In this document: piece after piece, positions 25,316 to 33,813 of the stretch
How the letters are laid out: every line of letters begins with the position of its first letter
Numbering within the stretch: the first letter of the stretch is position 1
Source: Candidatus Woesearchaeota archaeon
Lineage (GTDB): Archaea; Nanobdellota; Nanobdellia; Woesearchaeales; UBA11576
Length of the DNA: 64,000 nucleotides
Direction: 5' to 3'
NCBI GenBank assembly: GCA_018675335.1
Contig: JABGYH010000009.1
Span: 1-64,000 of the forward strand
Made by a program: the position numbers and the translations under genes
The notes under the pieces: generated by a model
Seen by the model: the letters and a program-made list of their open reading frames with translations, nothing else
What the model was told of the DNA's origin: nothing
Database searches by the model: none

Positions 25316-26269
25316 ATGGGAAACGAAGAAGATAAAAGTAAACTAATTGAAGACGTTAGCAAACAAAAAGCTGAAGTTAGTGAAGTAAAGACCGAGTTAA
25401 ATCAACTTAATGAAGAAAAAGAATCTTGGTTTTCTAAAAAAAGAGATTTATCTTCTAAAATTCTTGATATTTCTAAAAAAATTAAAGAACTAAGAAATAA
25501 AAGAAACAATTTAACTAAGTATGTTCGTGAATCGAAAGAAAAACGAAGAGAATTGAATTCTAGTTTACAATCAAAGCGAGATGAAATTAAAAAACTTGCT
25601 AAAGATAAAAAAGACGCTCAGAAAAAATTAGGTTTAAAAGAAGATCCTTCAAAATTAAAAAAAGAAATTGAAGGTCTTGAATTTAAAGTAGAAACTGAGG
25701 GTATGCCTTTTTCTAAAGAGCAAAAAGTTATGAAACTTATCTCTGAAAAGAAAAAAATATTAAAACAATTTACTCAAATTTCAGGAGTATTTAATCAAAT
25801 TCATGAATTCGGCAAAGATTTAGATAAGACTAAAACTAAAGCTGATGAAACTCATAGAAAAATTCAACAAAAAGCTGAAGAAAGTCAAAAGTATCATGAA
25901 GAACTTATTGAATTATTCAAAGAACTTGATGAATTAAAAATTAAAGAACAAGACGCTTTGAAAAAATTTGTTGACGCTAAAAATAGATATAATGAAATTG
26001 CATCTAAATTTAAAGGTAAAATTAGCGGTATGCGAGAAGCTTCAGGCAAAATGTATGAAATGAAAACTAAAGAAAGAGCTAAGAAAAAAGCTTCAGATGC
26101 AAAAAAACTTGAAATTAGCGAAAAAACTGTTGAAGAAAAAATTAAAAAGCGACAAAAACTTACTACAGAAGATTTACTTGTTTTCCAAGCATCAAGTATT
26201 AAAGAACCAAAACCAGTTAAAAAAACAGTGTCTAAATCTAACTCAGAAGAAAAAACATCTAAAGAGTAG
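25316..26269 (+). CDS. Archaeal coiled-coil protein, COG1340-like
   Basis: 317 residues, almost entirely Lys/Glu-rich coiled coil (~5-270) with a low-complexity basic tail. The segments KKIKELRNKRNNLTKYVRE, LKKEIEGLEFKVETEGMPFSKEQKVMKLISEKKKIL and KFKGKISGMREASGKMYEMK match the uncharacterised archaeal family COG1340. The phrase E(T)xxLSxEkEkxLv is a hallmark. The function is unknown; an RNA or ribosome link has been suggested from gene order, and here it follows the ribosomal stalk operon. TATA-like TTTATATG at 25268-25275 precedes it. Confidence 0.85.
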   Translation: MGNEEDKSKLIEDVSKQKAEVSEVKTELNQLNEEKESWFSKKRDLSSKILDISKKIKELRNKRNNLTKYVRESKEKRRELNSSLQSKRDEIKKLAKDKKDAQKKLGLKEDPSKLKKEIEGLEFKVETEGMPFSKEQKVMKLISEKKKILKQFTQISGVFNQIHEFGKDLDKTKTKADETHRKIQQKAEESQKYHEELIELFKELDELKIKEQDALKKFVDAKNRYNEIASKFKGKISGMREASGKMYEMKTKERAKKKASDAKKLEISEKTVEEKIKKRQKLTTEDLLVFQASSIKEPKPVKKTVSKSNSEEKTSKE

Positions 26270-26369
26270 ATTTAACAACACAATTCTTAATTCTATTAAA
26301 AATATACCAAACTTTTAAAAAAGTCAATCATTAATAACCAATAATATACTATTTTTATGAGGTTAAAAA

Positions 26370-26573
26370 ATGAACAAAACTATTGTTTTATTAATTTCTG
26401 CACTTGTTTTAGTACTAATTTTTGTTACAGGCTGTAGTGAACCTTCTTTTTGCGGCAACAATATAGTCGAGAAAGGAGAAACTTGTGAAAAAAACGAATG
26501 TAGTTCTAATGAATTTTGCAACAATTGTCAATGCACGCCAATTCCTGCAGTACCAGGATTTCCAGAGGAATAA
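26370..26573 (+). CDS. Small Cys-rich lipoprotein
   Basis: 67 residues. The signal sequence ends with the lipobox FVTGC at residue 22. The mature part has nine further Cys in ~45 residues (FCGNNIVEKGETCE, CSSNEFCNNCQC), like the CGNGxxExGExCD repeats of myxobacterial and archaeal surface proteins, and is probably disulfide-linked outside the cell. AGGTT precedes the start. The next gene begins three bases after its stop, so they form a pair. Confidence 0.75.
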   Translation: MNKTIVLLISALVLVLIFVTGCSEPSFCGNNIVEKGETCEKNECSSNEFCNNCQCTPIPAVPGFPEE

Positions 26574-26576
26574 AAA

Positions 26577-27287
26577 ATGAAAAAAATAATATTTTTACTA
26601 CTTACTTTAACTATCCTATTAGCAACTATCGTTAGTTCGTATGAATTAGTTCAAGTTAAACCAAATAAATTTGCAACTGAATCTTTTCCTTACAATAAAA
26701 TTTCAGTTGAGTATCAAAAAGGATGGAATTTAATTCCTGCATCAACGCTGCATTATAGTTTTTATGATGGAGAAGATTATAATAATTATGATTCAGTTCA
26801 ACAATGGAGAAAATCTTGGAAATATATTTATCTTCCAATAACTAAATCATATATTGGAGTAAAAGATAACTCAGAATTTGTAGGTGTTAATTCTATGGAA
26901 GAAGCAGGTCAATTATTAAAATCTAATTATGAAAATAGAATGACCTTAAGTCTAGCTGCTCAATGGATTTTTTTTACTGAAAATACAAAACTTAATTATT
27001 ATACTTCGCCTAATGCAGATTTAAAATCGGGAGGAGAATATGCTCAATATGAAAAAGGTTGGAATTTTTTAGTAATCCCAATAGAATTATCTGAAGGAGA
27101 TATTGGTTTAGAAGATTGTGAATTTTCAAAAATTTATCAGTGGGTCAGTTCAACTCAGAGTTGGCAAACATCATCAACAAACCAAATGCTTTCAAAAATC
27201 GGAAAAGGATTTGCAGTTTATGTTAAAAATGATTGTGCACTGGGTTCGGGTTTAAATCCAGGAACTCCACCATCTTTTCCAAACTAA
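26577..27287 (+). CDS. Secreted protein with GWNLIP/GWNFLVIP-type repeats
   Basis: 236 residues. A signal peptide (1-21) is followed by two similar halves: YQKGWNLIPASTLHYSF with WKYIYLPITKSYIG, and YEKGWNFLVIPIEL with FSKIYQWVSSTQSWQ and KIGKGFAVYVKNDC. The motif 'GWN(L/F)(I/V)-P' with a later 'GxGFxVYVK' resembles the small beta-rich surface domains found in secreted proteins of DPANN archaea and candidate bacteria. No catalytic site is visible. Co-transcribed with the small lipoprotein; the pair may form a surface complex (inference). Confidence 0.75.
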   Translation: MKKIIFLLLTLTILLATIVSSYELVQVKPNKFATESFPYNKISVEYQKGWNLIPASTLHYSFYDGEDYNNYDSVQQWRKSWKYIYLPITKSYIGVKDNSEFVGVNSMEEAGQLLKSNYENRMTLSLAAQWIFFTENTKLNYYTSPNADLKSGGEYAQYEKGWNFLVIPIELSEGDIGLEDCEFSKIYQWVSSTQSWQTSSTNQMLSKIGKGFAVYVKNDCALGSGLNPGTPPSFPN

Positions 27288-27366
27288 ACATATAATTAAG
27301 TAGAATTTATCAAATAAAATTTTTTATTTTTTTATTATATTTTTAACAGAAGTTAATTAATAAAAA

Positions 27367-28458
27367 TTATTCTATTTTCATTATTTCTTTTTTAACTTCA
27401 ATAATTCTTTTTTCTTCATCAATTTCAAACTTAACATCTAAGAATTTTTCACAAACATAAATATTTGATCTAGTATGATTTGTTATTTCACTACAATTTA
27501 TTTTTCCACCAAATACGCCAAGAAATGGAATTAAATTATCTGCTAAATAACTATCAACCGAAGATCCGGATTTAATATTTTTATCTATTTCTTTGGCAGC
27601 GTTTTCTCCTACTTCTTCAGCACGAATTCCTTTCTTACCAAGAGCTGATCCTCCAAGTCGAATAGGATTAATAACATCAACATCATCATCACATTTAGAA
27701 AATACTGCCCACAAAGTAATTCCACTTCCAGGACTTAATGTTTTTCTATATTCTGAACGTATAGTTATTGGACAATGATATTTTTTAGATAAAAATGAAT
27801 GTGCCGCCCTTGCTTGTCTTTCTGCAACTTGAGCATTGGATAATTCTTGAGATGCATGACTAATTCCTTTTATTTGCATAATAATTCCTTGAGCCTCACA
27901 AATCAATTGTGGTGCTTCTTTTAATTTTTCTAAATCAAACTCGTATTTTCCTTTAATTTTTAATTCAATTTCCCCATTTCCTTTTGGAAAATATCCTCTA
28001 TTAATTAATTTACATTCAATATCTGCATATTTTTTTAAGTGAGGTAATACTAATTGATTAAAATAATCATAAGGCATACTCCAGTTAACATCAGTCCCAC
28101 CAGTAAGTTTTAATTTAACTTTTCCACCTGATAATATTGAAGGTAACAGTATTGATTGAAGAAGTAAGGTCATAGCACCAGCTGTTCCAATATCTTCAGT
28201 AATTGTAATTGGTACTTTTATTTTACCAGGTTTAAATGTTAATGATTCCACTCCAAGTTCACAGGAATCAATTTTAGCAGAACATAGTTTTTGCAATGCA
28301 TGTATACAATGCAAGTGTTGTGCTTTAAGACCGGGTTTTTTTCTTCCAGCACGTATGTTATTAGCACTAAATTCTTTGCCTGTAAGCGCAGATAATGCGA
28401 GTGCCGTTCGAATTATTTGCCCTCCTCCTTCTAAATGATTCCCGTCAATTTGTATCAT
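27367..28458 (-). CDS. rtcA: RNA 3'-terminal phosphate cyclase
   Basis: 363 residues from ATG 28458 (MIQIDGNHLEGGGQIIRTALALS is the normal N-terminus of RtcA). An upstream ATG at 28479 adds seven residues, but minus-strand TTTTTAAAT at 28480-28490 fits leaderless initiation at 28458. Conserved segments include AGRKKPGLKAQHLHCIHAL, DIGTAGAMTLLLQSILLP, KLTGGTDVNWSMPYDYF, and GGSALGKKGIRAEEVGENAA. The nucleophilic His occurs near the end (NHTRSNIYVCEKFL). It converts RNA 3'-phosphate to 2',3'-cyclic phosphate via AMP. Confidence 0.95.
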   Translation of the reverse strand: MIQIDGNHLEGGGQIIRTALALSALTGKEFSANNIRAGRKKPGLKAQHLHCIHALQKLCSAKIDSCELGVESLTFKPGKIKVPITITEDIGTAGAMTLLLQSILLPSILSGGKVKLKLTGGTDVNWSMPYDYFNQLVLPHLKKYADIECKLINRGYFPKGNGEIELKIKGKYEFDLEKLKEAPQLICEAQGIIMQIKGISHASQELSNAQVAERQARAAHSFLSKKYHCPITIRSEYRKTLSPGSGITLWAVFSKCDDDVDVINPIRLGGSALGKKGIRAEEVGENAAKEIDKNIKSGSSVDSYLADNLIPFLGVFGGKINCSEITNHTRSNIYVCEKFLDVKFEIDEEKRIIEVKKEIMKIE

Positions 28459-28514
28459 ACAATATAAAGAAAAATTCATAATTTAAAAATTATCCGGGTT
28501 TTAACCTAAAATAT

Positions 28515-28660
28515 TTCATCAAAAAGTCAAAAAAAGCTACAAATACTCAAAAAGTAATTCAAAGCACAAAAAATGCTCAAAAATCAATAAAACATAGCTC
28601 TAAAGTATCTTAAAGTGTTAAAAAGTGTTTTAAAGTCTTTAAATTTATTCTAAATAAGTT
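28515..28660. repeat. Phased A-tract region with 10-bp AAAGTNTT repeats
   Basis: Between rtcA and the next gene the sequence has repeated CAAAAAGT blocks, then four units at exact 10-base spacing: CTAAAGTATC, TTAAAGTGTT, AAAAAGTGTT, TTAAAGTCTT (28600-28639). This is helical-repeat spacing, suggesting intrinsic curvature or a regulator array. Confidence 0.5.
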
Positions 28661-28729
28661 TGTTTTTAAACAAAATTCAATTTATTAGTTTTAGAGGTGA
28701 AGATAATAATAAACCCAAAAGGTGATAAT

Positions 28730-28981
28730 ATGACTTCAATTGCAAATTTAGCACAAACATTATCTATTGATGATTTACTTAATGCAAGTCCAATAGCAAC
28801 TCAACCTGCAACTTATGTAATTTACAAACCAGCAGTTATTGAAACTCCAAATCTTGCGCAAACAAAATTAGAAAAAGCTTGGTTTAAAGAAGGAGAAAAA
28901 ATGAGCACTGCAAAATATTGGAAACAATTATTAAAACGAGATCCAAATAGATACCAAAATTTAATTTATGATATGGACTAA
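28730..28981 (+). CDS. Small hypothetical protein, 83 aa
   Basis: Begins at ATG 28730, with GGTGATAAT immediately upstream; a GTG at 28697 would add 11 residues from the leader. The protein has a disordered N-terminal half (LAQTLSIDDLLNASPIATQPATYVIYKP) and a C-terminal helical half (KLEKAWFKEGEKMSTAKYWKQLLKRDPNRYQNLIYDMD). No family recognised. It lies 76 bases ahead of the kinase/receiver-like gene but separated by its promoter, so it may be an independently controlled accessory gene. Confidence 0.6.
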   Translation: MTSIANLAQTLSIDDLLNASPIATQPATYVIYKPAVIETPNLAQTKLEKAWFKEGEKMSTAKYWKQLLKRDPNRYQNLIYDMD

Positions 28982-28992
28982 TGAAAGACATA

Positions 28993-29035
28993 AAGTGACC
29001 ACTTAAGAGTGACAAAGAACCGAAAACTTTATATA
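28993..29035 (+). promoter_or_regulatory. Promoter of 608-aa gene with upstream palindrome
   Basis: BRE CCGAAAA (29020-29026) and TATA TTTATATA (29028-29035) lie 27 bases before ATG 29058, predicting a leaderless mRNA. AAGTG-AC-CACTT (28993-29004), a 12-base palindrome, sits just upstream of the BRE and is a possible operator; AGTGAC repeats once more at 29008-29013. Confidence 0.6.
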
Positions 29036-29057
29036 TCAGTAAAATCCATCAAAACAC

Positions 29058-30884
29058 ATGTCACTTGATGATATTTTATTAGGAATTATGCAATCTAAAG
29101 AAGGTTCAATCCTAATAGTTGATGATTTCTGCGATTTTAATCTTTTTGGAGATATAGCTTATGATCACGTTCCAAACGAAGAAGAAATCGAAAAATTTGC
29201 AAGAGAAAAATTAGGAATCGATCCACTATCAATGGATTCCAATAGCAAAGGAAACACAATTTTCATAAGAGATTTTACTCATGATCAGATCCACCAAGAA
29301 AATTCAACATATAAAACATACAAACAAATCAATCCAAATCCAGATGTTATCCTAGTTAATGCAAATCAACAAACATTTGTGAATTTAGCAGATTTACTTA
29401 AATCAATTTCAACATTTAAAAAACTTGAAAAAGAATTTCCAGAAAGCGAAGTAATTTTATATTTCCCAAATTATGAACATGAGGCCCTTAACAACACAAT
29501 AAAACACGTAACAAAAACATTAGGCTTTGACTTAGATGAAATGAATGTGAAATATTTTAGTCAAAAAACATATCCAACTCTAATGCACATGCTTTGCTAC
29601 GAAATAACAGGAACTATGCATGGAAGACACGGACGCGAATCATTATCAGCATTACAACACGAATATAAAAATCAAATGTGGGACAACTATGTGAACTTCA
29701 TAGATACATCATTAAATAATGGAAATCAACAAACCCATATGCCTTATCAATTTCTAATTTTAAGTGATCGTGAAAAAATTCTCCTAGGAGAATACCAACC
29801 AAACAATCGCAAAGTAACAGTCGCAGCATTAGACGAAGAAGTCAATCAAGATTTGTTAGATAAATGTGCTGCAATTTTTGTAGATAATTCTTGGGAACCA
29901 AATCATCCCACTGCAATGGGAAACGGAATAGAACGATTAAGAAAACTGCGAACACAATTAAGAGATAGACAAGTTCCAATTATTTATCAAACAGGTCATC
30001 CACTTAGCAAATTTAGTGAACAAGAAAAACAAGAACTTAAGGATCTTGGAGCAATTCTCGCAACAAAAGATTTATTTCCAAAAGTTTGTAGAGGACAAAC
30101 TAGCGCACAAAAAGAAAGTAACATAGGCGAATTAGTTAAACACAACTCCCAATTAAAAAAATATGTTTCTCAAGTTTATGATTTTAATAATGGCAATTTA
30201 TTAGGCGAAAACGAAACTTTCGTAGTTTGCTCAAAAATTGTTGATGAAACAAAAGAACCAAATCAAGATAAATTAGAATTATTTAAAAAATTAGGAATAA
30301 CTGACGGAATTTTTTCTCACAGAATGTATGTCCTATCAATGCTGCATACAGAATTAAAAACAGAGGTAAATAATCCAACATTTAAACCAACAGTGAAACA
30401 ATTTTTTTCATATGACAGAATTAAAGAAGAATTAGGCGACCTAGTCGAACCATTCGAAAAAGTCTACACAAACATAACAAAAAACAAAGCGCATTACGAA
30501 AAAAGAACCATCACACATAATGATGCCAAAGAAGATAATTGGTTTGCATCCCAAGTTTTAGGAGATTTTTCAGGAGCAGCGCCAGGACCAGAATACAAAG
30601 ACTTAGCTAGATCAATGTTAGATGAAGAAGACGAATTTACTTTTGCAACAGACATATCAAAAGTAGATGAACAAATAAATAATTACTTTAAATTAAGAAC
30701 TCATGCAGATTCAGAATTCACCCTAAACAGCACCACATTTAGAAGACGAGTTCATGAAGCTATGTTAACTGAAAGTTTAAGACTAGCATGCTTTATGAAA
30801 AAAGATTATAAAAAACGAGAAAAAGTAGAAGGTTATCTAAAAGTAGCTAAAACATATCATGAATCACTCCAACAAAATTCCTAA
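29058..30884 (+). CDS. Receiver-like segments fused to an APH/choline-kinase-type phosphotransferase
   Basis: 608 residues. Near the N-terminus SILIVDDFCD looks like receiver strand 1 with its acidic pair, and DVILVNANQ like strand 3. Residues ~255-345 again look receiver-like: AAIFVDNSWE, VPIIYQTGHPLS and LGAILATKDLF, the order of strands 3, 4 and 5 with conserved Thr and Lys. The last ~170 residues carry H487-N-D489-x4-N494 (THNDAKEDNW) and a following GDFSGAAPGPEYKDLA with D503. This is the Brenner-type catalytic loop and metal Asp of aminoglycoside/choline kinase-like enzymes. I do not recognise this combination. The two domains are read by eye. The gene's last 21 bases overlap the convergent PhoU/AbrB gene. 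Confidence 0.6.
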   Translation: MSLDDILLGIMQSKEGSILIVDDFCDFNLFGDIAYDHVPNEEEIEKFAREKLGIDPLSMDSNSKGNTIFIRDFTHDQIHQENSTYKTYKQINPNPDVILVNANQQTFVNLADLLKSISTFKKLEKEFPESEVILYFPNYEHEALNNTIKHVTKTLGFDLDEMNVKYFSQKTYPTLMHMLCYEITGTMHGRHGRESLSALQHEYKNQMWDNYVNFIDTSLNNGNQQTHMPYQFLILSDREKILLGEYQPNNRKVTVAALDEEVNQDLLDKCAAIFVDNSWEPNHPTAMGNGIERLRKLRTQLRDRQVPIIYQTGHPLSKFSEQEKQELKDLGAILATKDLFPKVCRGQTSAQKESNIGELVKHNSQLKKYVSQVYDFNNGNLLGENETFVVCSKIVDETKEPNQDKLELFKKLGITDGIFSHRMYVLSMLHTELKTEVNNPTFKPTVKQFFSYDRIKEELGDLVEPFEKVYTNITKNKAHYEKRTITHNDAKEDNWFASQVLGDFSGAAPGPEYKDLARSMLDEEDEFTFATDISKVDEQINNYFKLRTHADSEFTLNSTTFRRRVHEAMLTESLRLACFMKKDYKKREKVEGYLKVAKTYHESLQQNS

Positions 30885-31784
30885 CATAGGAGATGTTGTT
30901 AAATAAATTAATCGGGATAATTCTCCAAAATAATATAATACAATTGTTCCTTCACCTTTAGATTTTTTAAGCAAAGAATACACTTCACCATAAAGCACCT
31001 TACGACAAGAATTATTAACTTTTTCTAAACCACTCAAATCTTTCTTAAAAAATGAAGAATATAATAAATCAAATTCTGATTCTAACTTATTAAAAAGTTT
31101 TAAACTTTCTTTAGAAATAACCAGACTTTTTTGTTTAGCCAAAAATTTACATAAATGTTTTAAACTACTTTGAATCAAAATTAAATAAGTATAAACTCCC
31201 CAATGAAAATTTATTCTTTCTTCAGTAAATTTCTTTTTTGAAATATTTCGCCTACAAAAATTATTGTACTGCCCAACTTTTGAAGTTAATTTCTCAACTC
31301 GCTTCAAATTATTAACTTGTCCCTCTGCCAAATCTAATTTTACTAATTCAAATGTTTCTTTTATCAACAAAAACATTCTTCTAACTAAAGTTTCTTGTTT
31401 TTTTCCACTCGGTTCTGCAACATTTTCAAGAATCAAATAATCAGTACCTTTCCCAGTAATTTCCACCCCCAATAAAAATTCTTCAACAGAAGTTTCAACA
31501 TATTCAATTTGTTCTTTATTTACTCCCACCAATTTAATTTTATCATAACCCAACCTATACAAATCACTTAATTGAGTTCGTATAATTTTTTTCTCACTTG
31601 ATTTAAGATCAATTGTAATTTCTTTTTTATCCAAAATAGTTTCAGCAGAAAATAACAATCCCTCGCCAACTTCGAGAATATCTATTTCATTACCTGGCTT
31701 AAGGTTTTTCAAATCTATCCATTTTTTAGGTAGATACACAGTCATTCCCCCTCCACCACCTTGTTTTATGAGTTTACGCTTCAT
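30864..31784 (-). CDS. AbrB/SpoVT-type DNA-binding plus PhoU-like regulator
   Basis: 306 residues. The N-terminal MKRKLIKQGGGGGMTVYLPKKWIDLKNLKPGNEIDILE is the swapped-hairpin AbrB/MazE fold as found fused to PhoU in archaea. The rest (~95-300) is helical with VRRMFLLIKETFELVKLDL and LTSKVGQYNNFCRRNI, resembling PhoU-type three-helix repeats. Such proteins are annotated as phosphate-uptake regulators, but no Pst transporter is in this window. The divergent region leads to the receiver operon at 31948; the 3' end overlaps the 608-aa gene by 21 bases on the opposite strand. Confidence 0.7.
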   Translation of the reverse strand: MKRKLIKQGGGGGMTVYLPKKWIDLKNLKPGNEIDILEVGEGLLFSAETILDKKEITIDLKSSEKKIIRTQLSDLYRLGYDKIKLVGVNKEQIEYVETSVEEFLLGVEITGKGTDYLILENVAEPSGKKQETLVRRMFLLIKETFELVKLDLAEGQVNNLKRVEKLTSKVGQYNNFCRRNISKKKFTEERINFHWGVYTYLILIQSSLKHLCKFLAKQKSLVISKESLKLFNKLESEFDLLYSSFFKKDLSGLEKVNNSCRKVLYGEVYSLLKKSKGEGTIVLYYFGELSRLIYLTTSPMLGILLE

Positions 31785-31947
31785 AATTCTTTACTTAGAG
31801 CTCTTCTTATTTAAATTTTACGTTTTTCATATCCCGAATATGATTAATATGAGAAAGATATTAATACCTAAATTTTTTACTATATAGTAACAATAAACCT
31901 TGTGTTGAGGTTGAATTAGTATTTAAAATTATGTTGGAGGAATTAAC

Positions 31948-32571
31948 ATGACAAAATTAGAAATCTTAGTTATTGATGATAAATTAGAGAATCGTGAATC
32001 TGCAAAACAATTACTTGCAGAACATAATGTTGATGTCGCAAGCAATTTAGTTGAAGCATTGACTTTAATGGGACATAAAGTAAATTATGAATCAGACATT
32101 GAACCCAAAAAATATGATGTTGTTTTGACAGATATGATGTTTCCAATGGGTGGAAGAAGATCACAAGATATTGTAAACATGAGTCAAGAAGGAGAATGGC
32201 AAAGACATGAAGACCAACCTTTAGGATATTCAGTGGTTCTTTTTGCAGCAAAACAAGGAATAGCTTATGCAGCAGTTCTTACAGGAATGAATCATCACAC
32301 AGGACCAATATCTGCAACTTTTGATTTATTCTATGATCGAGACAATGAGCATCAACGACAAGAGTTCACAATTAATGGAACTAAATGCATCATGTTTGAT
32401 GAAAGAGATCACTCTTCTATTTACACACTTACAGATGGAACTCTAACAGACCAAAGCCCATACAGAGTTTCAGAAGATCAAAGATCTCAATATGTGCAAG
32501 AAGGAAAACATGGTTTCAAAACTGCAAAAAATTGGAAAGCAGTTCTTGATGCATTAAATGTTGAGAAATAA
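31948..32571 (+). CDS. Stand-alone receiver-domain protein
   Basis: 207 residues. LEILVIDDKLE gives the acidic pair D10-D11, YDVVLTDMMFPMGG the phospho-acceptor D62, and AAVLTGMNHH the Thr-type residue T113. A long insertion between strands 3 and 4 and an extra NHHTGPISATFDLF segment set it apart from CheY; I have the impression of a receiver subfamily seen in candidate-phyla bacteria and DPANN archaea. There is no output domain and no histidine kinase nearby. TTGGAGGAATTAAC gives a strong Shine-Dalgarno. First gene of the apparent operon 31948-35454. Confidence 0.72.
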   Translation: MTKLEILVIDDKLENRESAKQLLAEHNVDVASNLVEALTLMGHKVNYESDIEPKKYDVVLTDMMFPMGGRRSQDIVNMSQEGEWQRHEDQPLGYSVVLFAAKQGIAYAAVLTGMNHHTGPISATFDLFYDRDNEHQRQEFTINGTKCIMFDERDHSSIYTLTDGTLTDQSPYRVSEDQRSQYVQEGKHGFKTAKNWKAVLDALNVEK

Positions 32572-32572
32572 T

Positions 32573-32630
32573 TTTTCAAATTTTTTTATAAATTTTTTTG
32601 TAATTTTTTTATAATTTTTTTAAAATTTTT
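32573..32630 (+). terminator. Repeated T-tract array
   Basis: Five runs of five to seven T separated by AAA/ATAA/GTAA at ~12-base spacing fill the gap between the receiver gene and the next gene. It fits an archaeal multi-U-tract terminator and would attenuate, not end, the operon if the downstream genes lack their own promoter. Confidence 0.5.
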
Positions 32631-32646
32631 ATTGGAGGGCGTAAAA

Positions 32647-33204
32647 ATGAATGAAACAGATGGAGACAAAAAAAGAATTATTGTAGGACTATTTAGTCCA
32701 TATTTATATGAGAACATGTCTGAGCGTTTTGATAGCAAATATATCACAATGCAAAAAGAAAAGTTCGGATACGAATCAGAAAATCTTAATGGAACAAAAA
32801 CTCTTTCAACAGACAAATTTATTGTTAGACTTGATCGTCAGGGAGATCACGAATCTAGAGGGCCAGATGATCTTACACTAGGAATAATTGGATCTACTGA
32901 TGCTGCAGAAGATGATGTGAGAAGTTGGAAAGGTTCAGGATTAGTAGTTGCTAGATTTAGTATTTTTTATGGCAACCCAAGTCAATATACAGGAAACTAT
33001 CCTGAAGAATCAGGTTATTCACTAGACTTTCCAAAAGATATTGCAACTGTAAGAGAATTTTTACATGATGATTCAGTGCTAGATGCTTTAGTTGCTAGAG
33101 AAGAATCACAAATTAGAAGCGCAATTGAATCATTTAATTCAGGCGTTGCAAATCCAGTATTAGTTACTGATTATTTACACTATGCTTTGAGGTGTAGAAA
33201 ATGA
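32647..33204 (+). CDS. Hypothetical protein of the receiver operon
   Basis: 185 residues from ATG 32647, preceded by GGAGGGC (32633-32639); the TTG at 32632 overlaps the ribosome site and is rejected. No family recognised. Visible features: KKRIIVGLFSPYLYENMSERFD, DDLTLGIIGSTDAAEDDVRSWKGSGLVVARFSIFYGN, and a helical acidic C-terminus ending in HYALRCRK. Predicted soluble alpha/beta. Its stop overlaps the next start as ATGA, so translation is coupled to the degenerate receiver protein. Confidence 0.72.
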   Translation: MNETDGDKKRIIVGLFSPYLYENMSERFDSKYITMQKEKFGYESENLNGTKTLSTDKFIVRLDRQGDHESRGPDDLTLGIIGSTDAAEDDVRSWKGSGLVVARFSIFYGNPSQYTGNYPEESGYSLDFPKDIATVREFLHDDSVLDALVAREESQIRSAIESFNSGVANPVLVTDYLHYALRCRK

Positions 33205-33812
33205 GTTATAACAAAGACAACTCAACAAATCAAACTCCTATTGATGACTTAATAAACGCAATGTATAGCTCAACAGGATTTTTAAAACCAGGAGAAAAAA
33301 TTGATCCGTTTGCAGCAACTATGATTGATAAGGGTGGGATAAGATCTTTATTCAATCCAGGAGTCAGTTACCAAGATTTTAGAGATGGAAGAATATCAAA
33401 ATCAATTTTGATTGTAAATAGTGCTTCTGAAGTTAGAAATAGATTACGAAAATCATTAGATGGAACAGTGTTTACAGTTCATGCTGCTGCAAACTATCAA
33501 GATGCATTAAAAATTATTGAATCGCATCCTGGGTTTAGGTATGCAGTTATTGATAATATGCTTCCAGTTTCTAGAGGAGCACAACCAGAACCATTTGCAG
33601 ATGTTTTGTATGACAAAATTACAGAAAAATCTTCTGAGGCTAGAGTTTTTGTTGTTGGTGAAAATGTCGAACAATTAACTAGAGATTATATCCAAAGAAT
33701 GCCAATTGATTCAACGTCAACTAGAGACATTTGGAAAACCCTGATCAAAGATTCTGAAACATATGTTCGACCAAAAGACAATGACGCAGAACCTAAAAAT
33801 AATGGCGAATAA
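33201..33812 (+). CDS. Degenerate receiver-domain protein
   Basis: 203 residues. After ~65 residues without known motifs, KSILIVNSASEVRNRLRKSLDGTVFTVHAAANYQDALKII reads as receiver strand 1 to helix 2, and YAVIDNMLPVSRG as strand 3 with acceptor-position D118. The acidic pair that holds Mg2+ is replaced by N73-S74, so normal phosphotransfer is doubtful; it could be a pseudo-receiver or phosphorylation-independent partner. ARVFVVGENVEQL matches strand 4. Overlaps the gene before by ATGA, and the phosphoesterase gene starts one base after its stop. Confidence 0.68.
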   Translation: MSYNKDNSTNQTPIDDLINAMYSSTGFLKPGEKIDPFAATMIDKGGIRSLFNPGVSYQDFRDGRISKSILIVNSASEVRNRLRKSLDGTVFTVHAAANYQDALKIIESHPGFRYAVIDNMLPVSRGAQPEPFADVLYDKITEKSSEARVFVVGENVEQLTRDYIQRMPIDSTSTRDIWKTLIKDSETYVRPKDNDAEPKNNGE

Positions 33813-33813
33813 A

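Noticed and set aside
28697-28729. GTG start extending the 83-aa protein
   Set aside because: ATG 28730 is directly preceded by GGTGATAAT, and the extension covers that site.
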